Shown: positions 46,643 through 56,055 of the stretch, piece by piece | Numbering within the stretch: the first letter of the stretch is position 1 | How the letters are laid out: each line of letters opens with the position of its first letter | Assembly (NCBI RefSeq): GCF_000429985.1 | Contig: NZ_AUCX01000006.1 | Coordinates: forward strand, 124,001 to 188,000 | Direction: 5' to 3' | Length of the DNA: 64,000 bases | Origin: Maridesulfovibrio bastinii DSM 16055 | Lineage (GTDB): Bacteria > Desulfobacterota > Desulfovibrionia > Desulfovibrionales > Desulfovibrionaceae | Made by a program: the position numbers and the translations under genes | The notes under the pieces: model-generated | The model's database searches: none | Told to the model about the DNA's origin: nothing | The model's input: the letters and a program-made list of their open reading frames with translations, nothing else

Positions 46643-48718
46643 TCAGTTTTCAAGAGTTGCCTCGACAACCTCGCTCATTGATTTAACAAAAATCAATTCC
46701 AAAGAAGCGGTAATCTTTGATTCCAGACCGGATGCTTCAACTCGACATTTTTCAGGAAGCACAACCCTGGCTACTCCAGCGTTGGAAGCCGCCAGAAGTT
46801 TATCCCTGATGCCTCCGACTTTCAAAATCTCGCCCAGAAGTGAAAGTTCTCCACTCACGGCGGTGTCCTGTCTTACAGCTCTTCCGGTCAGCAGCGACAG
46901 AAGTGAAACAGCTATTGCAACTCCAGCCGACGGACCTTCTTTGCTGACACCTCCGGCAGGGATATGAATATGAATGTCACTATGTTCAAAAAAATCAGCA
47001 TCAATTCCATAATCGGCAGCATTACTGCGGATGTAGCTTAAAGCTGTTTTGGCCGATTCACGCATTACTTCACCAAGAGAACCGGTCAGCATCAGTTGTT
47101 TGCTGCCTTTCATTCCGGCAGCTTCCACAAAAATAATTTCCCCGCCCTCTCTGGTCCAGACAAGGCCGGTTGTCATCCCCACCCGCGCACCGCTGAAAGC
47201 CGTTGATTTTTCGAATTTAGCAGGGCCAAGCAGACTGTTTATCTTTTCCGGGTCCAGCTGTTCTTCATCGCCGGAAACCTGCTCTTCAAGGAAGAGCCGT
47301 GCAAACTTACGACACAATGAAGCGGTTTCTTTTTCCAGCCCACGCAGCCCGGCTTCACGGGTATAACTGGAAATAAGATAACGCGCGCTATCATCAGTTA
47401 TGTTGACCTGTTTTTTACCAAGGCCATGACGGTGCAATTGATCAGGAAGAAGAAAATCCTTGAGAATCAGAATCTTGTCTTCAATAGAATATCCTGTGAA
47501 TTCTATTTCCTCCATACGGTCTATCAATGGAGCTGAAAGTCTGCTTATGTCATTTACTGTGGCGATAAACATGGCTTCAGATAGATCAAAAGGAACGGCA
47601 AGATAATTATCAACAAAAGCACTGTTCTGTTGCGGGTCCAATAATTCCAGCAGCACTGCGGTGGCATCACCATCAAAATTCTTGATAATTTTATCCATCT
47701 CATCAAGCATAATCACAGGATTTCTGGCTCCGCACTTTTGCACTTCCTGTATAATCCTGCCGGGTAAAGCTCCAAGATAAGTTCGCCTGTGGCCTCTCAG
47801 TTCCGCCTCATCCCTTAATCCGGCAAGAGAAATACGGATAAATTTTCTGCCCAGAGCTTCAGCAACGGCCTTGCCTATTGAAGTTTTGCCGGTTCCGGGA
47901 GGGCCTGAAAAACAAAGCACAGGGCCATTCAGATTCAGATAACTGCCGCCTTTACTGGCCAGCTCGTCAACGTGCTCTCTCAGTTTTCCGAGGTTGACGG
48001 GTTTACTCATATAATGATCAGCACCCTGCTTCATGGCACTGACAGCAGTTGAAACAGAAGCATACCCCGTAAGCATGACGATACCTGTTTCAGGCCATCT
48101 TTCGCGCACTTCTCCGGTCAGATTGAGTCCGTCCATGCCCTGCATTTTCAGATCAGTCACAACAACATTGGCCGGTTTTGCTGCCATGGCTTCAATAGCT
48201 GTAACTCCGTCAGAAGCTGTTCTGACCTCATAGCCATCCTGATCAAAAACATAGGACAGATTTTCGCGGGTTATTTCTTCATCATCAACTATAAGGATAC
48301 TACGCCTGTTCTGGGTATGGAGTTTTTTTACAGCCAGATATTCCAGTATTCTTTCTTTTACCTGACTCAAACCATGATGGCGGAGGTTGAGCACTGATTC
48401 CGCCTTTTCCAGATCAAGATCATCCCGTGTAAGGACGTTCCATGGTAAAGAAATCACAAACTCAAGATAGTTTATTGAAATATTAAATTCAGGACCACCG
48501 GGTTGGATACCCATAAGGTTCTCATATTCTGCTGTAACTGAATCATATACCGCTTCAGGAAGTCCGGCATTATCAATTCGTCTTTTAAGGTCACGCAAAA
48601 TTGACGAACCGGCTTTGGACTCTTCAACACCTTTATTTGAAGGATTTACAGGAGTTGGAGATTCACTTTTTTCAAGTTCTACAGCATCCGCCTTCTCTTT
48701 TTTAAAAAAACCGAACAT
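46643..48718 (-). CDS. Lon-type ATP-dependent protease with an inserted response-regulator receiver domain
   Basis: A 691-residue chimera. It lacks the N-terminal LON substrate domain. Residues about 40-135 match the Lon linker (VSLPWN-like ISLPWNVLTRDDLDLEKAE, LSQVKERILEYLAVKKL). Residues about 138-252 are a complete receiver: ILIVDDEEITREN, phosphoacceptor D189 (VVVTDLKMQGMDG) and YMSKPVN lysine. The AAA+ domain follows with Walker A K278 (SGPPGTGKTS) and Walker B VIMLDEMDK. The protease domain has catalytic S597 (KEGPSAGVAI) and K640 (GGIRDKLLAA), 43 residues apart as in E. coli Lon. All catalytic residues are intact. It is convergent with the kinase and regulator genes, suggesting one signalling locus. 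Confidence 0.93.
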   Translation of the reverse strand: MFGFFKKEKADAVELEKSESPTPVNPSNKGVEESKAGSSILRDLKRRIDNAGLPEAVYDSVTAEYENLMGIQPGGPEFNISINYLEFVISLPWNVLTRDDLDLEKAESVLNLRHHGLSQVKERILEYLAVKKLHTQNRRSILIVDDEEITRENLSYVFDQDGYEVRTASDGVTAIEAMAAKPANVVVTDLKMQGMDGLNLTGEVRERWPETGIVMLTGYASVSTAVSAMKQGADHYMSKPVNLGKLREHVDELASKGGSYLNLNGPVLCFSGPPGTGKTSIGKAVAEALGRKFIRISLAGLRDEAELRGHRRTYLGALPGRIIQEVQKCGARNPVIMLDEMDKIIKNFDGDATAVLLELLDPQQNSAFVDNYLAVPFDLSEAMFIATVNDISRLSAPLIDRMEEIEFTGYSIEDKILILKDFLLPDQLHRHGLGKKQVNITDDSARYLISSYTREAGLRGLEKETASLCRKFARLFLEEQVSGDEEQLDPEKINSLLGPAKFEKSTAFSGARVGMTTGLVWTREGGEIIFVEAAGMKGSKQLMLTGSLGEVMRESAKTALSYIRSNAADYGIDADFFEHSDIHIHIPAGGVSKEGPSAGVAIAVSLLSLLTGRAVRQDTAVSGELSLLGEILKVGGIRDKLLAASNAGVARVVLPEKCRVEASGLESKITASLELIFVKSMSEVVEATLEN

Positions 48719-49060
48719 ATATAGCTCCCGGTCCCTGATTAAGATTGACTATACTTCAATATAAACCAAATAACACAGGCCATTAAGGCTGTTAACATTG
48801 CATAACGCAACAAAATACCATTTAGCAGGATATACTATGTGAATAATCTAACAATTATTTTTTACATTATTTATATATTTGTTTTTATTGCATTTTTTAA
48901 AACAGCCGCGCAAATGAGTCCGCAAATAAACATAAAAAATTTTCAGATTGAAACAAATTCAAGCCAATTTTGAGGTTAAATGCCAAATATAGTGTTGCAT
49001 ATTTAAACGCAATTTTTAAAAAACTTATCCGAGATAGCGCAAGCATTCTTAAAAAACACC
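48719..49060. other. AT-rich intergenic region
   Basis: No gene on either strand. It should hold the promoter of the receiver-Lon gene on the reverse strand. I see no clear element apart from the module B control region that starts at about 49061. Confidence 0.45.
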
Positions 49061-49085
49061 GTGTTTCATGTTTCATAGTGTAACA
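49061..49085 (+). promoter_or_regulatory. Upstream activator site of transport module B
   Basis: TGTTTC-ATAGT-GTAACA at 49069-49085 matches the module A site (TGTTTC-N5-GAAACA) with one base different. A further GTGTTTCA half-site abuts it at 49061-49068. The centre is 83 bp from the -24 element. Confidence 0.65.
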
Positions 49086-49158
49086 CACGCTATATTGCCA
49101 CCTTATCGTCTAGCAGCCTGATTCAATTATTTCAATATGTTACGCTTTTAAAAATCCT

Positions 49159-49174
49159 TGGCACGCTAATTGTA
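49159..49174 (+). promoter_or_regulatory. Sigma54 promoter of transport module B
   Basis: TGGCACGCTAATTGTA matches the -24/-12 consensus TGGCACG-N4-TTGCA except T for C in the -12 dinucleotide. Transcription should start near 49185, just before the GGAGGA ribosome-binding site of the next gene. Confidence 0.78.
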
Positions 49175-49202
49175 ATTTATAGAGCAAACAGGAGGACTCT
49201 GT

Positions 49203-49811
49203 ATGCTCTACCAAGCTGTTGTAAATTTCTTGGATAAACACCAAGCCCAACTGGCAAAGGACAATAGAAGCACATGTAGTACCGGTTCCTGGGTAATCAA
49301 CCATAATAGTTTTCTCTGCGAGAGAAAGGAGGGATTACAATTGAAAAATTTCTTTTCAAAATTGTTTGGTAAAAATATGGATAAGGCCGAAAGCACTGTT
49401 GCAGAAACATGCACCTGTGCGAACGAGAACAAGGAAGAATGCCGCGAAACCTGCAAAATCCTTGTAGTAAGCAACGAACCGACCTTTTCACGGGAAATTA
49501 TCTCTTATTCCGTTTCCATGGCTGCGAAAACAGACTCTTCAATTGTCGCCCTGAATATTTATGAAAACGGACAGGACTTTACAGGCTATGCCGATGAATC
49601 CTGCCGCAGAATAGATGCCTTCTCCTCAGCTGCATCTGAAATGGGTCTCTGTTTCAACCACCTTGTTGAAAGCGGAAACGAGGATAACGTTATAGCTCAG
49701 CTTCACGCTAAAGATCCTCAATACAGGTATGTTATCAATGACGTTCCCCGTGCAAGAACAGGCGCTACAACCTTTCCTGTTTATACCCGGGCAACGATGC
49801 GGGCCAAATAA
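49203..49811 (+). CDS. Usp-like small protein with a cysteine cluster, two possible starts
   Basis: Up to 202 residues. The ATG at 49203 follows CAGGAGGA. An in-frame TTG at 49341 (MKNFFSKLFGKN..) follows AAGGAGGG, so a 156-residue form is possible and looks more natural as a protein start. A C-x-C-x7-C-x3-C cluster lies shortly after that second start and could bind metal. The rest (CKILVVSNEPTFSREIISYS, SSIVALNIYENG) resembles a universal-stress-protein alpha/beta fold but lacks a clear ATP motif. It is the first gene of module B. Confidence 0.7.
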   Translation: MLYQAVVNFLDKHQAQLAKDNRSTCSTGSWVINHNSFLCERKEGLQLKNFFSKLFGKNMDKAESTVAETCTCANENKEECRETCKILVVSNEPTFSREIISYSVSMAAKTDSSIVALNIYENGQDFTGYADESCRRIDAFSSAASEMGLCFNHLVESGNEDNVIAQLHAKDPQYRYVINDVPRARTGATTFPVYTRATMRAK

Positions 49812-49854
49812 AATTTTGGTTCCGCTCTGAGCTTAAAAACAACAAGGTACTGAT

Positions 49855-51660
49855 ATGACCCCAGAAATAATTCTCGTTATCGGTGTTCTCGTCTTCGCGG
49901 TTCTGCTCTTCATATTTGAATGGGTCAGAGTTGATGTTGTCGGGATAATCATGATGGTTCTTCTCCCGCTTCTTGGCCTGGTAACACCGAAGCAGGCCAT
50001 AAGCGGACTCAGCAGTAATGCTGTTGTATCAATCATAGCAGTTATAATTATCGGCGCAGGTCTGGACAAAACAGGAGTTATGAACTCCATGGCCAGAATA
50101 ATTCTGCGTTTTGCCGGAAAAAGCGAAACCAGAATAACAACCCTGATCGCCGCTACAGTAGCTGTAATTTCCGGGTTCATGCAGAATATCGGAGCAGCTG
50201 CCCTCTTTATGCCGGCAGCAAAACGAATCGGTAACCAGACCGGAGTACCAGTCGGCAGAATTCTGATGCCCATGGGATTCTGCGCCATCATCGGCGGCTG
50301 TCTGACACTTGTCGGTTCCAGTCCGCTTATCCTGCTCAACGACCTCATGGTCGTAGGCGGAAAGCATTACGAACCCTTCGGACTTTTTGGAGTAACTCCA
50401 ATTGGTATAGCTCTGATAATAGCTGCTCTGGCTTATTTCATACTTTTCGGCAGGTTTATACTCCCTTCAAGAAAAGGTGATGAAAATTCCGGACCCATGT
50501 CAGCTGTTATCTCGGACACATACAGTGGAGTAGGCTCCATGTATGAGCTGCATATCCCTAATGAATGGGAAAGTGCCGGCCCCCTTCACGCACTTGAACT
50601 GCGTCCCATTTTCTTCTGTACGGTTGTTGCCGTCTCCAGAAACGGAGGCACTGAGCACTACCATGCTCCGGAACCGTCTTTCAGACTTCAGCCCGGTGAC
50701 CATATCGTGGTTGTTGGACCGCAGGAATATGCCTCTAAAATGGCTGAAAAAATGAACTGGAATCTCCAGTCGGAATTAAGCTCATTCGCAGAAGAGCTTT
50801 CCCCCAATAATGCCGGAATTATGGAAGGTATTATTACCCCGAGATCTGAATGGGTCGGCGAAACTTTAAAAGACGTCAAACTCAGAAACAGATTTCAGGT
50901 TTCACCTCTTGCCATTTTCCGTGGCGAGAAAATTTTCGTCAGCGGCCTTAACGACATAGAGCTCGAAACAGGTGATGCTCTGTTGATGCACGGCCGCTGG
51001 GAAATGTTCCATGTTCTGAAAGAAAGACCGGACCTCGTTTTCACAGAGACTGTAAGAGGAGAGATTCTCCGCGCGGACAAAGCCCGTACCGCCCTTTTAT
51101 GGCTTGCAGTATCTCTTGTCATGATCCTTGGTTTCCATGTCCAGCTCTCCATAGCCCTTCTTGCGGGAGCTTTGGGTATGATCCTGACAAAGGTTCTGAC
51201 TATTGACGAGGCCTACAACTCAGTAGACTGGATGACCGTCTTTCTGCTGGGTGGACTTATTCCCTTGGGCATGGCTTTTGAAAATACAGGAGCGGCAAAA
51301 TATATTGCCGATACCATTATGACCACGCTTGGCACCCCGACACCGATCGTTCTGCTCACAGTCATTGGTATTCTGACCTCATTCTTTACTCTTGTAGCTT
51401 CAAACGTCGGCGCAACGGTACTTTTAGTCCCACTTTCAATGAATATGGCTTTAAGAGCAGGAGTTGACCCACGCATGGCAGCATTGACCGTTGCTGTCGC
51501 CGCGTCCAATACTTTTGTTCTCCCCACCCATCAGGTTAACGCCCTGATAATGAGACCGGGAGGTTATAAAACAATAGATTACGTCAAGTCAGGCGCAGGA
51601 ATGACAATTCTGTATCTTGTCGTAATGATATCCGCTCTGGTCTTTTTATACGGAGTTTAA
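49855..51660 (+). CDS. SLC13/DASS permease with two TrkA-C domains
   Basis: A 601-residue polytopic transporter. N-terminal membrane half: FEWVRVDVVGIIMMVLLPLL, IGAGLDKTGVMNSMA and MQNIGAAALFMPAAKRIG. A central cytoplasmic part (about 215-390) carries two RCK_C/TrkA-C domains (HALELRPIFFCTVVAVSR.., ..LRNRFQVSPLAIFRGEK). The C-terminal membrane half contains NVGATVLLVPLSMNMALRAG. This architecture is common in putative sulfate or carboxylate transporters, and the TrkA-C domains probably bind a nucleotide or ion to gate transport. Confidence 0.88.
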   Translation: MTPEIILVIGVLVFAVLLFIFEWVRVDVVGIIMMVLLPLLGLVTPKQAISGLSSNAVVSIIAVIIIGAGLDKTGVMNSMARIILRFAGKSETRITTLIAATVAVISGFMQNIGAAALFMPAAKRIGNQTGVPVGRILMPMGFCAIIGGCLTLVGSSPLILLNDLMVVGGKHYEPFGLFGVTPIGIALIIAALAYFILFGRFILPSRKGDENSGPMSAVISDTYSGVGSMYELHIPNEWESAGPLHALELRPIFFCTVVAVSRNGGTEHYHAPEPSFRLQPGDHIVVVGPQEYASKMAEKMNWNLQSELSSFAEELSPNNAGIMEGIITPRSEWVGETLKDVKLRNRFQVSPLAIFRGEKIFVSGLNDIELETGDALLMHGRWEMFHVLKERPDLVFTETVRGEILRADKARTALLWLAVSLVMILGFHVQLSIALLAGALGMILTKVLTIDEAYNSVDWMTVFLLGGLIPLGMAFENTGAAKYIADTIMTTLGTPTPIVLLTVIGILTSFFTLVASNVGATVLLVPLSMNMALRAGVDPRMAALTVAVAASNTFVLPTHQVNALIMRPGGYKTIDYVKSGAGMTILYLVVMISALVFLYGV

Positions 51661-51697
51661 CCAGCTTATTATTGGAGTTATAGCCAGTCTAGGATAC

Positions 51698-51726
51698 TTG
51701 CACACATCCTGACTCAGGTTTATAGA
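51698..51726 (+). promoter_or_regulatory. Sigma70-like promoter upstream of nhaB copy 2
   Basis: TTGCAC at 51698-51703 and TATAGA at 51721-51726 with a 17-base spacer. It would give a leader of about 125 bases for the nhaB gene at 51859, including the hairpin at 51781. Confidence 0.5.
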
Positions 51727-51780
51727 AACCTCCAAGCACTGTTTCCTTTTCCCTATACTTAAGCAGTGAGACTTGAAAGT

Positions 51781-51812
51781 TGCACAGGGGCTCAGAGCCC
51801 CTGTGCATTTTT
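51781..51812 (+). terminator. Terminator or attenuator before nhaB copy 2
   Basis: TGCACAGGGGCT and AGCCCCTGTGCA form a perfect 12-bp stem with a 3-base loop, followed by TTTTT. It lies only 46 bases before nhaB, so it either ends the upstream transporter transcript or attenuates nhaB. Confidence 0.85.
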
Positions 51813-51858
51813 CCGGTTTCATTCAGTCAAGACTGCATACTAGTAGGAGTATAAAACA

Positions 51859-53481
51859 ATGAGTCTCGGTTTTTCACAAACCTACGGGCGCAATTTCCTT
51901 GGAAGTGCGCCGGGATGGTACAAAAAAACAATTCTGGCCTTTTTAATTCTCAACCCGGTTGTGCTTTTTACAGCAGGACCATTTGTCTCAGGATGGCTCC
52001 TGATCGCCGAGTTTATCTTTACTCTGGCTATGGCTCTAAAATGCTATCCCCTGCCCGCTGGCGGCCTTCTCGCTTTTGAAGCAATCATTCTAAAAATGAC
52101 CAACGCTGAAACTGTCTATGAAGAAGCTCTTAAAAACTTTGAAGTAATCCTGCTGCTTATTTTCATGGTTGCCGGTATTCACTTCATGAAGGACTTTCTT
52201 CAGTTCACGTTCACCAGAATCCTGACAAGAGTTCGCTCAAAGTATGCGATTTCACTCCTGTTCTGCCTCGCAGGAGCTTTTCTTTCAGCATTTCTGGACG
52301 CTCTGACAGTTACCGCGGTCATCATGGCTGTTTCATACGGCTTCTACAACGTTTACCACCGCTTCATTTCCGGTAAAAAAATTGATGAGGAACACAACCT
52401 CGCAAGTGATGATCTTGTAAAGGAAATGAACAGAAAGGATCTTCTCGAATTCAGAGGATTCCTGCGCAACCTGATGATGCACGGTGCTGTTGGTACTGCT
52501 CTCGGCGGTGTATGTACACTCGTTGGTGAACCTCAGAACCTCCTTATCGGCAGTGAAATGGGCTGGCACTTCATGCCTTTTGCCAAAGAAGTTTCACCTG
52601 TCACCGTTCCTGTTCTTATTATAGGTCTGCTGACATGTCTGCTGGTAGAGAAATTCCATGTATTCGGTTACGGATTCCAGCTCCCCGGCAACATCCGCTC
52701 CCACCTGCTTGAAACAGCTGTAAAGCAGGAAAAAAAGAACGGCGAAGCAGGAAAAGCAAAAATCGTAATCCAGTGCATTACCGGTATCTGGCTCGTGTGC
52801 GCACTGGCTTTCCACCTTGCCGCTGTAGGTCTGGTCGGACTTTCAGTTATTGTCATCCTGACCTCAATGACCGGTATTACTGAAGAACATCAGCTTGGTG
52901 AAGCCTTTGAAGAAGCTCTTCCTTTTACCGCTCTGCTGGTTGTATTCTTCTCAGTTGTTGCGGTTATCCATGACCAGCAGCTGTTCAAACCCATCATTGA
53001 TTTTGTTCTGAGCATGCACGGCAGCCATCAGCTTGCAGCATACTATGTAGCAAACGGACTGCTTTCATCTATTTCAGATAACGTATTTGTTGCAACAGTT
53101 TACATATCTGAAACCAAGCTTCACTTTGTTCACATGCTCGGAGCCATCCCTGATATCGGTATGACCGGACAGCAGCTTATGGATAAGCTTACTGATCCTC
53201 ATTTAACCCGTGCCGATGTCCTTTCAACTCTGCCTCAGGCAGCCGCAGCGCAGGCCAAGGCTCTCATGCTGCATTTCGACAAGCTGGCTGTTGCCATCAA
53301 CACCGGAACAAATATTCCAAGTGTCGCAACACCAAACGGTCAGGCAGCCTTCCTCTTCCTGCTGACATCTGCTCTGGCTCCTGTCATCAGGCTTTCATAC
53401 GGAAGAATGGTAAAGCTGGCTCTTCCTTATACAATAACCATGTCACTGACCGGTCTTTTCGCTGTTTATTTCTTCCTTTAG
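51859..53481 (+). CDS. nhaB: Na+/H+ antiporter NhaB (copy 2), with a C-terminal-half insertion
   Basis: A 540-residue membrane protein closely related to copy 1 (shared [52 protein letters not shown] and [20 protein letters not shown]). Compared with copy 1 it has about 40 extra residues between YISETKLHF and LAVAINTG, rich in Ala, Thr and Gln and probably an extra loop. AGGAG precedes the ATG. It exports Na+ in exchange for protons and accompanies the Na+-coupled transporter just upstream. Confidence 0.95.
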   Translation: MSLGFSQTYGRNFLGSAPGWYKKTILAFLILNPVVLFTAGPFVSGWLLIAEFIFTLAMALKCYPLPAGGLLAFEAIILKMTNAETVYEEALKNFEVILLLIFMVAGIHFMKDFLQFTFTRILTRVRSKYAISLLFCLAGAFLSAFLDALTVTAVIMAVSYGFYNVYHRFISGKKIDEEHNLASDDLVKEMNRKDLLEFRGFLRNLMMHGAVGTALGGVCTLVGEPQNLLIGSEMGWHFMPFAKEVSPVTVPVLIIGLLTCLLVEKFHVFGYGFQLPGNIRSHLLETAVKQEKKNGEAGKAKIVIQCITGIWLVCALAFHLAAVGLVGLSVIVILTSMTGITEEHQLGEAFEEALPFTALLVVFFSVVAVIHDQQLFKPIIDFVLSMHGSHQLAAYYVANGLLSSISDNVFVATVYISETKLHFVHMLGAIPDIGMTGQQLMDKLTDPHLTRADVLSTLPQAAAAQAKALMLHFDKLAVAINTGTNIPSVATPNGQAAFLFLLTSALAPVIRLSYGRMVKLALPYTITMSLTGLFAVYFFL

Positions 53482-53554
53482 TTTAAACAGCTAAACCACG
53501 TCATGTGGACACGAGGATGCGAATATACCCGCTACTCAATCTGCTTAAGATAAT

Positions 53555-53592
53555 AAAAGTCCCCCGAAAGAGCGCTTTCGGGGGACTTTTTT
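53555..53592 (+). terminator. Terminator after nhaB copy 2
   Basis: AAAAGTCCCCCGAAAG and CTTTCGGGGGACTTTT form a perfect 16-bp stem with loop AGCG and a T-run. Confidence 0.95.
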
Positions 53593-53690
53593 ACTCCAAC
53601 ATAATATATTTTAAAAAAGATGTTATAATTTTCACAAGACCCTTAGAAAATTATTTCCAACACATACTAAGCAGTCTTTTAGTCGTTAAT

Positions 53691-54686
<996 letters not shown>

Positions 54687-54798
54687 ATTTACATCTCCTG
54701 TTTATTAAATTGATTTGACGGCTCCATTAATATGCAGGAATGATAAATATGAGAAATATATCTTTTCAATTACTGTAAGATTGATTACGACTTATTAA

Positions 54799-55668
54799 AT
54801 GGACTCAAAACAGCTCAGATACTTTGTTGCAGTGGCAGAAGAACTGCATTTCGGCAAGGCCGCTAAGCGGCTTAACATGTCCCAGCCTCCCCTTAGCCAG
54901 CATATTATAAAATTTGAAGAGGAGCTGGAAACAAAACTGTTTTCCCGCAATAAAAGGTCTGTGACTCTTACCGCCGCAGGCAAAAGTTTGCTTGAAGATG
55001 CGCGGCGGATTCTCAGACTTACTGATCTGGCCGAAGAAAAATTGAAGGCTACAGCCCAAGGCAGAGCCGGGACACTGACCCTTTCCTACGTTGCCCCGGC
55101 ACTTGATACTGACCTGCCGCTTAAAATCGGTCGTTACAAAACAGATTATCCCGAAGTAAAGCTTTCACTTCTGGAGATGAAAACATTCAATCAGCTGGAT
55201 GAAATTCGTAAAGGATCAGTTGACGCGGGGATAGTCAGACTTTTTAGGCATAATACAGAAGGATTGGCTTATGATTTGTTTCATTCAGAGTCTTATGCAC
55301 TGATAATCCCGGCCGGACATAGATTTGAGAGTAAAAAATCAGTCAATATTGCGGAGCTTGCCGGAGAAAAATTTATCTTTGCTCCACGAAGAATACAAAG
55401 TGCCTTATATGATGAATGGCTGAAAATCTTCTCCGAGGCCGGATTTATACCGGATATTGTACAGGAAGCAGAGAGTAAAAATACAGCTCTGGCCCTTGTC
55501 CGAGCCGGACTTGGTATATCCATAGTTCCGGAAAGCCTGTCTATGCGATCTTCAAAAGAAGTAATTTTTAAAAAACTTTCAGGTCCAATTCCTGACCTTG
55601 AGCTTCATATTGCTTACCTTGAAAGTAATGAAAATCCCGCACTGCGAAATTTTTTAACCACCACTTAA
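54799..55668 (+). CDS. LysR-family transcriptional regulator
   Basis: A 289-residue regulator. The winged helix-turn-helix at 1-60 reads MDSKQLRYFVAVAEELHFG, AAKRLNMSQPPLSQHI and LFSRNKRSVTLT. A periplasmic-binding-like effector domain follows (SLLEMKTFNQLDEIRKGSVDA). This is the BenM/CatM-like LysR subtype. It is divergent from the aldo/keto reductase gene across a 112-base region, the usual arrangement for regulator and target. Confidence 0.92.
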   Translation: MDSKQLRYFVAVAEELHFGKAAKRLNMSQPPLSQHIIKFEEELETKLFSRNKRSVTLTAAGKSLLEDARRILRLTDLAEEKLKATAQGRAGTLTLSYVAPALDTDLPLKIGRYKTDYPEVKLSLLEMKTFNQLDEIRKGSVDAGIVRLFRHNTEGLAYDLFHSESYALIIPAGHRFESKKSVNIAELAGEKFIFAPRRIQSALYDEWLKIFSEAGFIPDIVQEAESKNTALALVRAGLGISIVPESLSMRSSKEVIFKKLSGPIPDLELHIAYLESNENPALRNFLTTT

Positions 55669-56033
55669 TTAATTTTAATTCATAAACATTGATCAGTTAT
55701 GATGTTTTGCCCCATTTACAGCTTTTAAAATTAAAAATAGCTTAAAGACACTGCAAAGAACAAATTATACACAGAACATAAATGTAACTTTAAAAACACA
55801 TTACGGGCTATCATTGCTGCCGTTTAACTGTTAATATTATTTCATCTTTATTACAGTTCGACTTATCCAAGTTTCAATATTGCAATATAAAGCCATCAGG
55901 GACAAACACTATTAGTATAAACATTTGCAATTATGTCTAAGAGTTTTTGTAGATTAACAATTATGTAATAATATTTTATAATAATATATTCTTATCCTAC
56001 TGATTTTAAAGATATATTTACTTTACAGTCTAA
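55669..56033. other. AT-rich region upstream of nifA
   Basis: No gene seen. One TGT-N10-ACA sequence (55783-55798) fits the NifA upstream-site pattern, but such a match is easily met by chance in AT-rich DNA. Confidence 0.35.
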
Positions 56034-56049
56034 TGGCACTCAATTTGCT
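56034..56049 (+). promoter_or_regulatory. Sigma54-type element overlapping the nifA start region
   Basis: TGGCACTCAATTTGCT has GG at 56035-56036 and GC at 56047-56048 with N10 between, an excellent -24/-12 match. Transcription would begin at about 56060, between the ATG codons at 56056 and 56062. Confidence 0.65.
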
Positions 56050-56055
56050 TGCTAA

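Noticed and set aside
55783-55798. NifA upstream activator sequence TGT-N10-ACA
   Set aside because: One match in several hundred AT-rich bases is expected fairly often by chance, and it is about 250 bp from the -24 element; kept only as a remark.
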